NCBI GenBank assembly: GCA_032251435.1
Contig: JAVVEH010000020.1
Coordinates: 15,059 to 79,058 of the forward strand
DNA: 64,000 bases
DNA from: JAVVEH01 sp032251435
GTDB taxonomy: Bacteria; Verrucomicrobiota; Lentisphaeria; Oligosphaerales; MVZH01
Direction of reading: 5' to 3'
Below, in pieces: positions 28,105 through 36,719 of the stretch (the stretch's first letter is position 1; each line of letters opens with the position of its first letter). The position numbers and the translations under genes were made by a program. The notes below the pieces were generated by a model. The model did not search any database, had not been told where the DNA came from, and saw only the letters and a program-made list of their open reading frames with translations.

Positions 28105-29316
28105 TCAGTTCAGAAATCCGGCCAGAAAAAGAGGGATCTTCCCGGCGGCGGGCGCATCGGCATGGGCAAAGACCAGTTTGCGGTCGATGTCGATGCCTTT
28201 GAACTGTTCCCGGCCTTTTCCTTTGCCGCCGACTTCAACCACCAGCGGGGGAGTGCCGGGGATCTGTTTGTCGGTCACCAGATAGTCCGGTGTCTTTGCT
28301 CCGCGGGTGCTCTTCAGGTAGGCCACCTCGTGCTCGCTTTGGCGGAGCATTTCCACAAAAAAATCCTCCCTAAGCCCACCGATCGCGTCTTCGGCATCTC
28401 TGTACAGCAGCCGACAGGGAGGCGCCATGAGAATCTTCGGTTCCCGAATGACATTCGTCCCGGCCGGCAGTATGCGGTGAAGAACAAAGGCTTTTTCGAG
28501 ACAATCGACATACTGCTCAGCCTTGTACTTGGTGATCCCCAAATTGCGGGACAGACTCGAATAGTTGATCCCGTCCACGCCGGATCGCCCGACAAAGCGT
28601 AGCAACCGGCGGATATGATCCAGCTCGTCCATCCTCAACCTAGCCACTGACGGGATGTCCCGGGCAATCACCTTTTCAACGATGTTCCGGAGAAACGGCA
28701 GGGGTTCCGGCTCCTCCAGCGCGAACGGCAGCAATCCGCCGCCGGTCAGGTAGCGGTCGAAAAATCTTCCCGCCCGGAGGTGATCGGTGGTCCATTGCCA
28801 CTGCGCGAGCGTCTCAAGACTGCACACCGGCAGATCAACGCCCTCCTTGAACGCCAGATATTCGCGGAAACTGAAATTGTGCAGTTCCAGCAATTTCACG
28901 CGCCGGGACAAGTCATGTTCGGAAGCCCGCATGGCAAGAGCCATCGAACTGGAGAAAAACACCCGGATATCCAGGAAATCGTACAGCCGTTTGAGAAGGC
29001 CGTTCGCATTCGCCAGAAAATGAACCTCGTCCAGGAGAAACGTATGGAATCCATAATGCTCTTTCAGCGAGCAGATCAAATCCCAAAGATCCTCCTCCGG
29101 CTCCAACGTGTCGGCGGAAATATAACAGGCCTCGGAATGCGCAAGGGCATACTGGCGCAGAAGGACAGTCTTGCCGGCGCCCCGCGGGCCGACAATCCCC
29201 GTGAAATGCCGACCCTCCGACCCCGCAAGCCGGTCGTACAGAAAACGGCGACGCGGATGCTTGCTTGCGGCGGCCTTTCCAAGATCATGAAGCTCCAATA
29301 CCCGGGATAGACTCAT
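28105..29316 (-). CDS. AAA ATPase with C-terminal DUF4143 domain
   Basis: ATG 29316 is chosen (MSLSRVLELHDLGK) because AAAGG precedes it; a start 14 codons upstream lies in the palindromic region. The 403-residue protein has a P-loop GPRGAGKT at 43-50 and Walker B FLLDEVHF with Asp96-Glu97. A DUF4143 domain follows, with a helix-turn-helix-like YSSLSRNLGITKYKAEQYVDCL and a nuclease-fold-like C-terminal end (LVTDKQIPGTPPLVVEVGG). Such proteins are widespread in accessory regions, their role uncertain; DNA-linked or toxin-related functions have been suggested. The promoter region carries a CAGAAATGA/TCATTCTG palindrome. Confidence 0.85.
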   Translation of the reverse strand: MSLSRVLELHDLGKAAASKHPRRRFLYDRLAGSEGRHFTGIVGPRGAGKTVLLRQYALAHSEACYISADTLEPEEDLWDLICSLKEHYGFHTFLLDEVHFLANANGLLKRLYDFLDIRVFFSSSMALAMRASEHDLSRRVKLLELHNFSFREYLAFKEGVDLPVCSLETLAQWQWTTDHLRAGRFFDRYLTGGGLLPFALEEPEPLPFLRNIVEKVIARDIPSVARLRMDELDHIRRLLRFVGRSGVDGINYSSLSRNLGITKYKAEQYVDCLEKAFVLHRILPAGTNVIREPKILMAPPCRLLYRDAEDAIGGLREDFFVEMLRQSEHEVAYLKSTRGAKTPDYLVTDKQIPGTPPLVVEVGGKGKGREQFKGIDIDRKLVFAHADAPAAGKIPLFLAGFLN

Positions 29317-29335
29317 AGTATACCTTTTTGCAAAA

Positions 29336-29377
29336 CAATTTGTCAGAAATGATGTCATTCTGTAAAATTATTTGACG
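29336..29377. repeat. Palindromic GTCAGAAATGA/TCATTCTG element upstream of the ATPase
   Basis: CAGAAATGA and TCATTCTG face each other across two bases at 29344-29362, flanked by TTTGTCA (left) and TTATTTGAC (right). The words match the arms of the GACAGAATGAT intergenic repeats at 33.8, 36.2 and 38.1 kb. It overlaps the likely promoter of the ATPase gene and could serve as an operator or be a minimal repeat copy. Confidence 0.5.
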
Positions 29378-29452
29378 AATATACACCAAAAGACACATTC
29401 AGCAACCCCCTGTGAAATTGCCGTTTGCCGCCGCAGGCGGCCTGGAGGCCGG

Positions 29453-30039
29453 TCATTCCCGACCGGTGGCGCAGGCGCCGATGCGACGGGCGCGGATTCC
29501 CTTGCCGCCATGGCGGGTGAAGGTTTCGACGGTGCCGACATTGCCCTCGACGACCCAGTAGTTGAGGTCGCCGCTGCCCAGGTTGTCGGGGTCATTGAGG
29601 TTGAACTGCGTCGCCTGCCAGGCGTTGTGTTTGTCGGTCTGGCGCGGGCCGGCGATTTCGATGTCCAACTGGTCTATGCAGAAGCCGTGCCTGCCGGATA
29701 CCACGATAGTGTTGGCGCAGCGCTGGGAGCCGACGCGCCCGAAGCGCGAGGCGTGGTGGCCGAAGGCAAACTGAAGTCCGTTCACGTTGCTGGCGAGATT
29801 GAGGTTGTCGCCATCGGTGTGCTCGTTGACGAGGATCCCGGTGTGATATCCGGCAATCTCCACCGTGATCCAGTCTTTGGTCCCGGGAACGATAATCCTG
29901 CCGCGATAGACACCGGCGGGGATGCGCATCCGCCCCCCCCGGCCGTGACGATGGCGTCAAGACATGCCGAGAAGGCAACGGTGTTGTCCGTCGAATCATC
30001 AGCGATAGCGCCATAATCCCGGACGTTGGCAATAACCAT
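29453..30039 (-). pseudogene. Pectate-lyase-like right-handed beta-helix protein, frameshifted
   Basis: Two overlapping reverse frames join into one product. The first starts at ATG 30039 (VRDYGAIADDSTDNTVAF, then TAGGG); the second picks up RMRIPAGVYRGRIIVPG. These are the adjacent N-terminal signatures of pectate-lyase-3 and GH28-type beta-helix proteins. The switch falls in a run of eight C at 29933-29940; one extra base would restore a single frame of about 196 codons. The protein ends early compared with the family (300-500 residues), so it is probably also truncated. It starts 2 bp after the GH5-like gene stop and would have been co-translated with it. Confidence 0.65.
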
Positions 30040-30041
30040 TG

Positions 30042-31073
30042 TTATCGTCCGCTCCGTAGATCATCCAATTCGTGCGGATAGAGCAGTGTCCCGTCCGGGT
30101 TGAATATGTCATGATGATAGACCGGTGGTTCGCCCTTGTCTTGGCTCCAACCCCAGGGATAGATGGTCTGGGTCTTCCCGGAGACGAGGCCCCAGTTGAT
30201 GGCGCCGGCGCAATGTTTGCGGAAAACCGGAAGGCAGTCGGCGAATGTCGAGCCATGCCCCCGCGCCAGCCACTCGGTGCAGATGAGCGGGCGGCCAGTC
30301 GCCGCGCATGTCTCTATCCGCTTCAGAAGGCCTTTTTCCGGCGCCATGTAGGCATGAAAGGTCACGATGTCGGAAAGATCCAGGATGCATGCGTTCAAAT
30401 CTTCCCGGTCCACCCAGCCGTCCTCGGCCATATCCAGCCAGACACCCGCCGTCAGCGGCTGTGTCAGGCCTTCAACATCGCGCGCCCATCCGAAAACCGC
30501 TTTCAGCAGCGGCATGGAGTTGATGGGGCGGCGGGCGCCTGTGATGGGGTCTCCGACGGAATTTGTCGGCTCGTTGTAGAGATCCCAGACCGCGACGCGC
30601 GGATCCGCTTTGAACCGCTCCAGCAGTTCCTTGACATAGCGCTCCAATCGTGGCCATTGCGAGGGATCCTCGACAATCCTGTAACCGGGCGACTGCACCC
30701 ACCCCGAGTTGTGCGTGTAGGGTTTCGGAGCCGGCTGCGGCCCCAGGGCGAATTCGCTGTTCCAGCAATCGTCGAAAATGCAGAACATCGTCCTGATGCC
30801 CTTGCTGTCGGCAATCGACAGATAGCGCTCGACGCGCGCAATAAACCCATCCCGGTCATGCTCCCACAAAAGATCGTGCAGATAGACGCGCATGATGTTC
30901 ATGCCGATCCCTTGCGCATATCCAAGCTCGCGCTCGATGGTCACGGGGTCGAAGGTCTCCGCCTGCCACATCTCCAACTGGTTGATCGCCGTGCTGGGCG
31001 TGAAGTTCGCCCCGAACAACCACGGTTGCTGCCTGGCCCAGTTGTTTGCCTGCTCCATCGTCCATCTCCGCAT
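30042..31073 (-). CDS. GH5-type glycoside hydrolase (clan GH-A)
   Basis: The 343-residue protein is a TIM-barrel glycosidase. The acid/base is Glu168 in VWDLYNEPTN and the nucleophile Glu267 in LICTEWLARG; NIMRVYLHDLLW near 59 and IVTFHAYM near 236 are typical barrel strands. No signal peptide is visible. AGGGGG is 5-6 bases before the ATG. Many PVC genomes carry close relatives annotated as cellulase, endo-xylanase or 1,4-beta-xylanase; the substrate cannot be fixed here. The downstream frameshifted beta-helix gene suggests this small operon addressed a pectin- or hemicellulose-like glycan. Confidence 0.8.
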   Translation of the reverse strand: MRRWTMEQANNWARQQPWLFGANFTPSTAINQLEMWQAETFDPVTIERELGYAQGIGMNIMRVYLHDLLWEHDRDGFIARVERYLSIADSKGIRTMFCIFDDCWNSEFALGPQPAPKPYTHNSGWVQSPGYRIVEDPSQWPRLERYVKELLERFKADPRVAVWDLYNEPTNSVGDPITGARRPINSMPLLKAVFGWARDVEGLTQPLTAGVWLDMAEDGWVDREDLNACILDLSDIVTFHAYMAPEKGLLKRIETCAATGRPLICTEWLARGHGSTFADCLPVFRKHCAGAINWGLVSGKTQTIYPWGWSQDKGEPPVYHHDIFNPDGTLLYPHELDDLRSGR

Positions 31074-31813
31074 GATGACCCCCTGTATGCCTTTTCACCA
31101 TTGACGATTCCACGACCATGACAAACCCCGTTCCCGGGACACGGAAAAGCGGGTCAGCCTCCGATTTGTTTTTAACGTTCTTTCCGCTAAAAATATTTTC
31201 ACCTTGTCCGATTCGTTTTCACGAGTGTTTATTCGTTTTTAATCTTGCAGCCATCTTACTTCGGGCGCTGTCCAGTGGTGAAACTGTCAGCGGCCCCAGC
31301 TGTTCGGCTATCGCGGACAGAGAATATCGGCCTCGGCAAATGACATGAGTGCAGGCACTGAGACATTCGATGCGTAAAGGTCTTGGCATAGCAAAGGACT
31401 GCTGTTGCTTCATGAATCGTTGAAAGCAATGTAGAAGTTCAGATTATAAAAGCAAATCGGTGGATTGACCCGCCTTTACGAATGGGAGACGACTGATATA
31501 CCAGCAAAAGATTCTGAATAATTATTCGTGTGATTTGCGTCCTTAGTAGTTAAATTTTTTATGGCTTGTCCAATTGCGGAATCCGCTGTAAAACAAGGCG
31601 CGCCGGGGTGATCTTCGGCTGCCCAAGCCTGTCGGTTTATGAGAGTTTAATTTTAAGAAGCGGCTGCTGAGGGACTGGTATTCGCTGCTGTTCGTAACCA
31701 GCCACAGGACCTGGCTTTCGGCAAATGTAAGACGACCTTGTTCTAACGGGCCGCATTCTCAGACACCCTAGACGGCTGGAAAAACCTTGAATAACGCGAA
31801 TGTCGCATTGTAT
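31074..31813. other. Long intergenic stretch with a transposase relic
   Basis: Over 700 bases separate the GH5-like gene from the next PEP-CTERM gene. Apart from the RAYT relic near 31324-31389, I see no gene, tRNA or repeat. The frames here are short and lack recognisable residues. GC is lower than in the flanking genes. Confidence 0.45.
31324..31389 (-). pseudogene. N-terminal relic of a REP-associated (RAYT) transposase
   Basis: The reverse-strand frame starting at ATG 31389 reads MPRPLRIECLSACTHVICRG, close to the fixed N-terminus of RAYT/IS200-like transposases (MARPLRIE-PGA-YHV--RG). The similarity ends after about 22 residues and the catalytic HxH and Tyr regions are absent. It is a remnant from a different subfamily than the intact gene at 47353-48111. 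Confidence 0.6.
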
Positions 31814-31842
31814 TTGACATACCTTCATCAGCGAACTATGTT
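31814..31842 (+). promoter_or_regulatory. Sigma70-type promoter for PEP-CTERM protein
   Basis: TTGACA at 31814-31819 and TATGTT at 31837-31842 are 17 bases apart, 57 bp before ATG 31900. GAATGTC begins at 31798, nine bases upstream of the -35, as in the promoter at 26582. Confidence 0.65.
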
Positions 31843-31899
31843 CAGCGAAGGTTTTGTAGAAGTAATTTCCTATTCTTTAACAATCAAAAAGGATTGATA

Positions 31900-32493
31900 A
31901 TGAGAGTATCGCTAATTTTATTCGTGTTGGTGTGCCCATTTTTTGCCTTTGCCGGGTTGACTAATGGTGGTTTCGAAAATGACGAAGGCTGGACTTTTTT
32001 CAGTAATTCCGACATTACCGGTACTTATGTTGAATCATGGAGTAGCGAAGGTGTGCGTAGTTATCAATTTTATCGCAACACAGGCTCCTCCTCGTCGAAT
32101 TATTTGGGCCAGATTACCCAAGCTGTAGACTTGACCTTTGCAACAGGTATAATATTTGATTGTCAGGATATCGGCATAGACGGGCTGCTTCTGCAATTTC
32201 TCGTCGACGACCAACTCGTGGACGAATATACAAACAATGGGCACAACGACGGTGGCACCAGTTGGGGATCAACCGCCGAGAATCTGGATATTGGCATACA
32301 ATTTAATCAACAATATGCCGGTACGCATGATCTGACGATACGTATGCAGGAGATCTCTAACTACAGCCCCGCCGACCCCAAAATCTACCGGATTGATAAT
32401 GTTCGTCTTGTTCTAGCTCCTGAACCGACTTCCCTTGCCCTGCTTGCTCTCGGTATCGCTTCTCTTAAAAATAGGGGCCGGTCTCGGAAATAG
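31900..32493 (+). CDS. PEP-CTERM surface protein
   Basis: ATG 31900 has AAAAAGGA six bases upstream. The 197-residue protein has a signal peptide (hydrophobic 3-18, FAFAG) and a beta-sandwich-like body beginning TNGGFENDEGWTFF, a common opening of carbohydrate-binding-like domains in PEP-CTERM proteins. The sorting signal is APEPTSLALLALGIASL followed by a basic tail. It differs entirely in its body from the protein at 24302. An exosortase elsewhere in the genome is implied. It has a strong promoter of its own and is otherwise alone on the plus strand. Confidence 0.85.
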   Translation: MRVSLILFVLVCPFFAFAGLTNGGFENDEGWTFFSNSDITGTYVESWSSEGVRSYQFYRNTGSSSSNYLGQITQAVDLTFATGIIFDCQDIGIDGLLLQFLVDDQLVDEYTNNGHNDGGTSWGSTAENLDIGIQFNQQYAGTHDLTIRMQEISNYSPADPKIYRIDNVRLVLAPEPTSLALLALGIASLKNRGRSRK

Positions 32494-32526
32494 GGTTAAA
32501 ATACAGGTTGCTTTTCCTTGCGCGTT

Positions 32527-33687
32527 TCACCCGAGCACTGAATCCCGGTAGGCGGTCATGTCCAGAACGCTGCCTGCTGTTCTGGCCTCTTCCAAGCCGA
32601 GAGAGGTCAAGGACGCTCTGATTCCGTCTTCCAGTGTGGTCGGCATGGGTTTGCCCCGCAGCATACAGTCGACAATATCCTGAGCCATGGGGATTTCCGC
32701 TCCGCCATGGTCATCCCCTTCGATGGGGCGGACGGATTCGGTCTTGGGATCCCAGCCCGCCGGGGTATACTCGATCCGTCCTGTCAGAACGTCCGCCCGG
32801 ATGGAGCCGCGGGTGCCAGCCATGTAGAACCGCCGTTCAAGCTGAGGGCTGTGCATGCAGAAGTGGAACGACACGCGGGCGCCGTTTTCCAGTTCCATGA
32901 TGGCCACCTGGTTGTCAATCGTGTCTTTATCATCGCTGAATGGCGTGATATTTTCTTCTTCACCCACGGCAAATCCGGTGGCCAGACCCCGGTCATAATA
33001 CTTGTACCCTTCTTTCCCGACGGGATACAGGTCGTTGTAGGCGGCATTTTCTTTTTTGAAGAAGCTGAGTCCGCCGAAACTAGCCACCCGGGCAGGCAGA
33101 CTGCCCGTCAGCCAGTGCATGATATCCATGTCATGACAGCATTTTTCGACAATCATCGGGCCACCCCATTTCGTGTGGCGCCGCCAGTTGCCCTGCATGG
33201 CCGCTCCATGGAATGGAGCCAGAGTTTCGTTGAACTCCATGCTGATCAAGTCGCCCAGGCGTCCCTCGTCAATCCATTGCTTCATGGTGCGGTAGAAGGC
33301 CGAATAGCGCAGGACGAAGCCCACGACAAACTCCTTGTCCGGATTCCGGCGCCGGGCTTTCAGCATATCCAGGCACTGGTCTTTAGTGGTGGCGATGGGT
33401 TTTTCGCAAAAGACATGCTTGCCGGCATCCAGTGCCGCGATCGCATGATCCCGGTGACAGGCATTGAACGATCCGATAAAAATCCAGTCCAGTTCTTCAA
33501 TGCCGACCAGTTCGTCTACACTGTCGCAGACACGGATTTTCGGGTTTTCCGAAGTCACCCGGCTGACCGCTTTGTCGGATATATCATAGAAGGCGTCAAT
33601 CTGAATGTCTTCCGGGGCCAATTTAAGAACATTTTTCAAAACATGGTCAATCCGCCGTCCGTATCCAATCACACCGATATGTTTCAT
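32527..33687 (-). CDS. Gfo/Idh/MocA-family oxidoreductase
   Basis: The ATG at 33687, eight bases after AGGA, gives 386 residues; a GTG one codon upstream is the alternative. The N-terminal Rossmann fold starts IGVIGYGRRIDHV, and the family signature FCEKPIAT has Glu95-Lys96-Pro97. The C-terminal domain has the ACWxG-like EKCCHDMDIMHWLTG segment, where the HDxD pattern fits the usual catalytic His-Asp pair. These enzymes oxidise or reduce sugars or inositols with NAD(P). It is the most distal gene of a minus-strand series running from 46.9 kb. A repeat element separates it from GH31. Confidence 0.9.
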   Translation of the reverse strand: MKHIGVIGYGRRIDHVLKNVLKLAPEDIQIDAFYDISDKAVSRVTSENPKIRVCDSVDELVGIEELDWIFIGSFNACHRDHAIAALDAGKHVFCEKPIATTKDQCLDMLKARRRNPDKEFVVGFVLRYSAFYRTMKQWIDEGRLGDLISMEFNETLAPFHGAAMQGNWRRHTKWGGPMIVEKCCHDMDIMHWLTGSLPARVASFGGLSFFKKENAAYNDLYPVGKEGYKYYDRGLATGFAVGEEENITPFSDDKDTIDNQVAIMELENGARVSFHFCMHSPQLERRFYMAGTRGSIRADVLTGRIEYTPAGWDPKTESVRPIEGDDHGGAEIPMAQDIVDCMLRGKPMPTTLEDGIRASLTSLGLEEARTAGSVLDMTAYRDSVLG

Positions 33688-34026
33688 CACACGATTCCTG
33701 ATTTTGCTTCAGATTGTGTCAAAAGTTTCCACAAAATTTAATTTTAACTGTTTAATTAAGAGCTTGTTGTTGCGCAAGACTCGCTCTACCTGTTTTTCGA
33801 CAGAAATATTTGGGACAAAAAAATGAAGACCAAGGACAGAATCATTGTCGACAGAATCATAGAAAATCCGACAAGGGGAAAAATTGCGTACAATCATTCA
33901 CCAACTAAATATCGTCACGCAATAAGTATTAGATTTTCTATGCACCGTCTTTCTTTAAAAAATGATTATGTCGACCATGATTCTGTCATTACTTTGTTCC
34001 TTTATTCCAATCCTTCTGCCTTCATG
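33688..34026. repeat. GACAGAA-type inverted-repeat element between GH31 and Gfo/Idh genes
   Basis: The left arm (33799-33862) has a 31-bp segment starting GACAGAAATATTTGGGAC that matches 38097-38127 at 28 of 31 positions, followed by two GACAGAATCAT words spaced by TGTC. The right arm (33957-33990) has ATGATT-TGTCGAC and ATGATTCTGTC, the inverse of these words. About 95 bases lie between the arms. No ORF is supported. The gap also contains the 5' region of the Gfo/Idh gene. Confidence 0.65.
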
Positions 34027-36018
34027 CTAAACGTTTAACGTGATCGGGGAATCGCCACGGATAAAGGCGGGAATCTGTTCCAGCGGGGCCTGCACATCCA
34101 GGGTCACGCCGCCGACGTGTTCCTCACCGGTCCAGGCGTTCCGCCAAGTCGTCCCTGCCGGCAGGTAGACCGCGCGGACGCGCTGACCATCCGTGACCAC
34201 GGGGGCGACCAGAATGTCTGAACCGAACATGTAGGCGTCTTCCACCTCCCAAGCCTGTTTATCATCCGGGAAGTCAACAAACAGCGGGCGCATGGGGGGC
34301 AACCCGGTTTTCTCCGCTAGTTTCATCTGCCCCATGATATACGGGCGGAGTTTTTCGCGCAGCCGGATGTAGTCGGATAGGATGTCGCAGGCCGCTTCGC
34401 CGTAACTCCAGACTTCATTGGGCACACCGGGGTGGTTTGGATCCGCCTTGCCTTCATCGGCATCCAGCTTGGGGGCGGAATCTTTGCGTACCCCATGAAT
34501 GCGCATGACCGGACAAAACGTTCCATACTGGAACCAGCGGATCAACAGTTCGCGATAGTTTTCACTGGAGATGTCGCCACCGTGAAACCCGCCGATATCC
34601 GTGTTCCACACGGGAATGCCGCTCATGGCGATATTCAACCCCCCGGCGATCTGCCGCCGCAGGGAATCCCAGGTCGAGGGGATGTCCGCCGACCAGACGG
34701 CGGCGCCATAGCGCTGACTGCCCACCCAGGCGGACCTGCCCAGCATCATCGGGGCCTCTTCACCCACGGATTTCAAGCCTTCGTAAAACGCCTGATAGTG
34801 ACAATGGGGGTACATGCCCGTGACTTCCCGGCCCGTTCCCAGATAGAACCGGGTATTATCCGGTTGCAGGGGAATGAGTTCCGGTTCCATGGTGTCCAGC
34901 CAGAAGAGGCGGATCCCGTTGTCCACATAGCCCTTGACAATCTGCTCCCAGATATATTTCCGCCCGCCGGGGTGGGTCGCGTCGTAGAAAGCTTCCACCG
35001 AATCCCCGTCCTGATGCGAGATGCCGCGTTCGTTCTGCAATAGCAACCCGTGTTCTTTCATCGGGGCGTAATTTTTGCTGGCGATATTCACCGTCGGCCA
35101 GACCGAGACCATGCATTTCATGCCCATGGATTCGAGTTCTTCAACCATGGCTTTGGGATCCGGCCAGCAGTCGGGATCGAAACTCCAGTCGCCCATGGTC
35201 GCCCAGTGATGAAAGTCGATGATCATGACCGACACAGGCAGCTTGCGGCGATGGTATTCCCGGGCCACTTCCAGTAACTCTTTCTGGGTTTTGTAGCGCA
35301 GTTTACACTGCCAGAAACCTGATCCCCATTCGGGAAATTTAGATGGTTTGCCCGTGACTTCCGCATAGCGTTCGAGGATAGCCGCGGGAGATTCATCCAC
35401 CACGACATAGTAATCGATCTGATAGCCCTGCTCCATGGTCCAGCGGGTATCATTGCGTCCCAGCGCGACCCGGCCAAGGCCTGGGTTGTTCCATAGAAAG
35501 CCGTAGCCTTTATTGGAGACCATGAAGGGGATGGACACCTCGGAATTGCGGTGCATGAGGTCCATGGTGCAGCCCTTCTGGTCGAGAAATCCGTGCTGAC
35601 GCTGGCCCAGGCCATAGAATTTTTCATCGTCGTGGGCGTAAAAACGCTGATCGATGGTCCAGGAACCGCGGTCGGGCACGAAGGTCCGGGCCCAGTGTTC
35701 GGCAGTGGTCTTGCGCTGTTCCTGAAGGACGACTTCGCCATCGGATGTGCGCTGGAAAGTCAGCAATCCCATGCGCGGGATGGTCAGCGTCACCGTGATT
35801 TCACCATTAACCAGGGTGATGCCGGTATCTTCCACATTAACCTGAGCCCCATCGGGCGTGGGAGGATTGTCCAACAATCCCTGGGGCATATCCCGGAAAC
35901 CGGATTCCCGGGTGACGCGGACCCGCACACCGTTTTTTCCCCAGGGGGTCACCCAGATGATTTCGTTGTTTTTGTTATAGGCAAACCCGTCTTCTTTAAG
36001 TGTGGTAAATTCTTTCAT
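34027..36018 (-). CDS. GH31 glycosidase (alpha-xylosidase/alpha-glucosidase type)
   Basis: A 663-residue GH31 enzyme with N-terminal beta-sandwich, TIM barrel and C-terminal beta domains. The nucleophile is Asp375 in LFWLDTMEPE, the acid/base Asp445 in VWSADIPSTW; GIPVWNTDIGGFHGG is the conserved barrel strand after it. Lack of a signal peptide suggests cytoplasmic action on imported oligosaccharides. The WLDTMEPE form is closer to alpha-xylosidases (YicI-like) than to starch-type members, but this is a weak discriminator. The gene is isolated on both sides by repeat-filled gaps, so it probably has its own promoter within the 36.0-36.7 kb region. Confidence 0.9.
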   Translation of the reverse strand: MKEFTTLKEDGFAYNKNNEIIWVTPWGKNGVRVRVTRESGFRDMPQGLLDNPPTPDGAQVNVEDTGITLVNGEITVTLTIPRMGLLTFQRTSDGEVVLQEQRKTTAEHWARTFVPDRGSWTIDQRFYAHDDEKFYGLGQRQHGFLDQKGCTMDLMHRNSEVSIPFMVSNKGYGFLWNNPGLGRVALGRNDTRWTMEQGYQIDYYVVVDESPAAILERYAEVTGKPSKFPEWGSGFWQCKLRYKTQKELLEVAREYHRRKLPVSVMIIDFHHWATMGDWSFDPDCWPDPKAMVEELESMGMKCMVSVWPTVNIASKNYAPMKEHGLLLQNERGISHQDGDSVEAFYDATHPGGRKYIWEQIVKGYVDNGIRLFWLDTMEPELIPLQPDNTRFYLGTGREVTGMYPHCHYQAFYEGLKSVGEEAPMMLGRSAWVGSQRYGAAVWSADIPSTWDSLRRQIAGGLNIAMSGIPVWNTDIGGFHGGDISSENYRELLIRWFQYGTFCPVMRIHGVRKDSAPKLDADEGKADPNHPGVPNEVWSYGEAACDILSDYIRLREKLRPYIMGQMKLAEKTGLPPMRPLFVDFPDDKQAWEVEDAYMFGSDILVAPVVTDGQRVRAVYLPAGTTWRNAWTGEEHVGGVTLDVQAPLEQIPAFIRGDSPITLNV

Positions 36019-36214
36019 GTGTCCGCTTTATTAGTTAATCGATAATAGACGAATACGGTGTATTGGCCAGTCAGTATTGAAGAGGGTCACGCCATGCGCG
36101 AACGTGATAATTACTGGCGCGAGTTTCGAGCGTCCAGTGCATTAAGTGGTTACCAGATATGTCGGGTGTCTTTCATTCCTGCCGGCACGCCGCACCGGAG
36201 GAAAACTATTTTTT

Positions 36215-36292
36215 CGACAGAATGATGGTCGACAGAATGATTTTTCCTTTTGGGCTTCTCTTAAATGATTTTGTCGATAAATGATTCTGTCT
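36215..36292. repeat. GACAGAATGAT inverted-repeat element
   Basis: The left arm has CGACAGAATGAT twice, spaced by GGT. The right arm has AAATGATTTTGTCGAT followed by AAATGATTCTGTC, its inverse. The loop is 17 bases. It is the most compact member of the family also seen at 33.8 and 38.1-38.3 kb. Confidence 0.65.
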
Positions 36293-36523
36293 AATGTTCT
36301 TGTTTTAAATCCCCATCTGAGGGTAACCAAGCCATAATTTACCGCGCTTCCATTACTTTTCTTCCCGGAAAACGATTGAAGTGGTGCGATTTTTGCCGTC
36401 ACGCGTTTGAGGCAAGAGCAGGGATATGCTCTTATCCGGTGTAGCGCTTGTGCGAGGTTTGGAAACCTCGTTCCGAACAGGAAGAGATAAGGTCACTTAT
36501 TTTGCAACCATGTTCGACTGCTC

Positions 36524-36637
36524 AACACGGACCCGCCTGCACCTGTCCGCATTGTTTGCGTGAAGTCGTGCAAACTTCAAGCGCTACAGGCGGGTCGCTT
36601 GCAGCGAGAGCGCAAGCGATGTAGGCGGGTCCGTGTT
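36524..36637. repeat. Structured REP-like block with 15-bp terminal inverted repeats
   Basis: The ends are perfect complements over 15 bp. Inside, TGAAGT/ACTTCA (36561-36566 and 36574-36579) and CGCTTGC/GCAAGCG (36596-36602 and 36612-36618) form hairpins. Total length is 114 bp. Layout and GC-rich stems resemble bacterial REP/BIME elements; no second copy is in this window. Confidence 0.6.
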
Positions 36638-36719
36638 AGTTGGCCGGACATCGTCGGCTGGTGGAACAACGATGATTGGCCGGGTTTTCGCGAAGGTCAC
36701 GGGGAAGGCGTGGCTCCGT

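Larger units (their letters stand above)
36019..36719. repeat. Repeat-rich 700-bp intergenic region
   Basis: Three distinct structures lie here and no gene. First, a GACAGAATGAT inverted repeat (36215-36245 and 36263-36292). Second, a perfect palindrome CGAGGTTT-GG-AAACCTCG (36453-36470), nested inside CTTATC/GATAAG (36431-36436 and 36486-36491). Third, a block bounded by a perfect 15-bp inverted repeat (AACACGGACCCGCCT at 36524-36538, its complement at 36623-36637) that encloses at least two smaller hairpins. Confidence 0.7.

Noticed and set aside
29453..29929. Separate 158-residue protein
   Set aside because: Its start, MRIPAGVY, is an internal motif of beta-helix proteins, and the missing N-terminus is encoded in the overlapping frame across a homopolymer.
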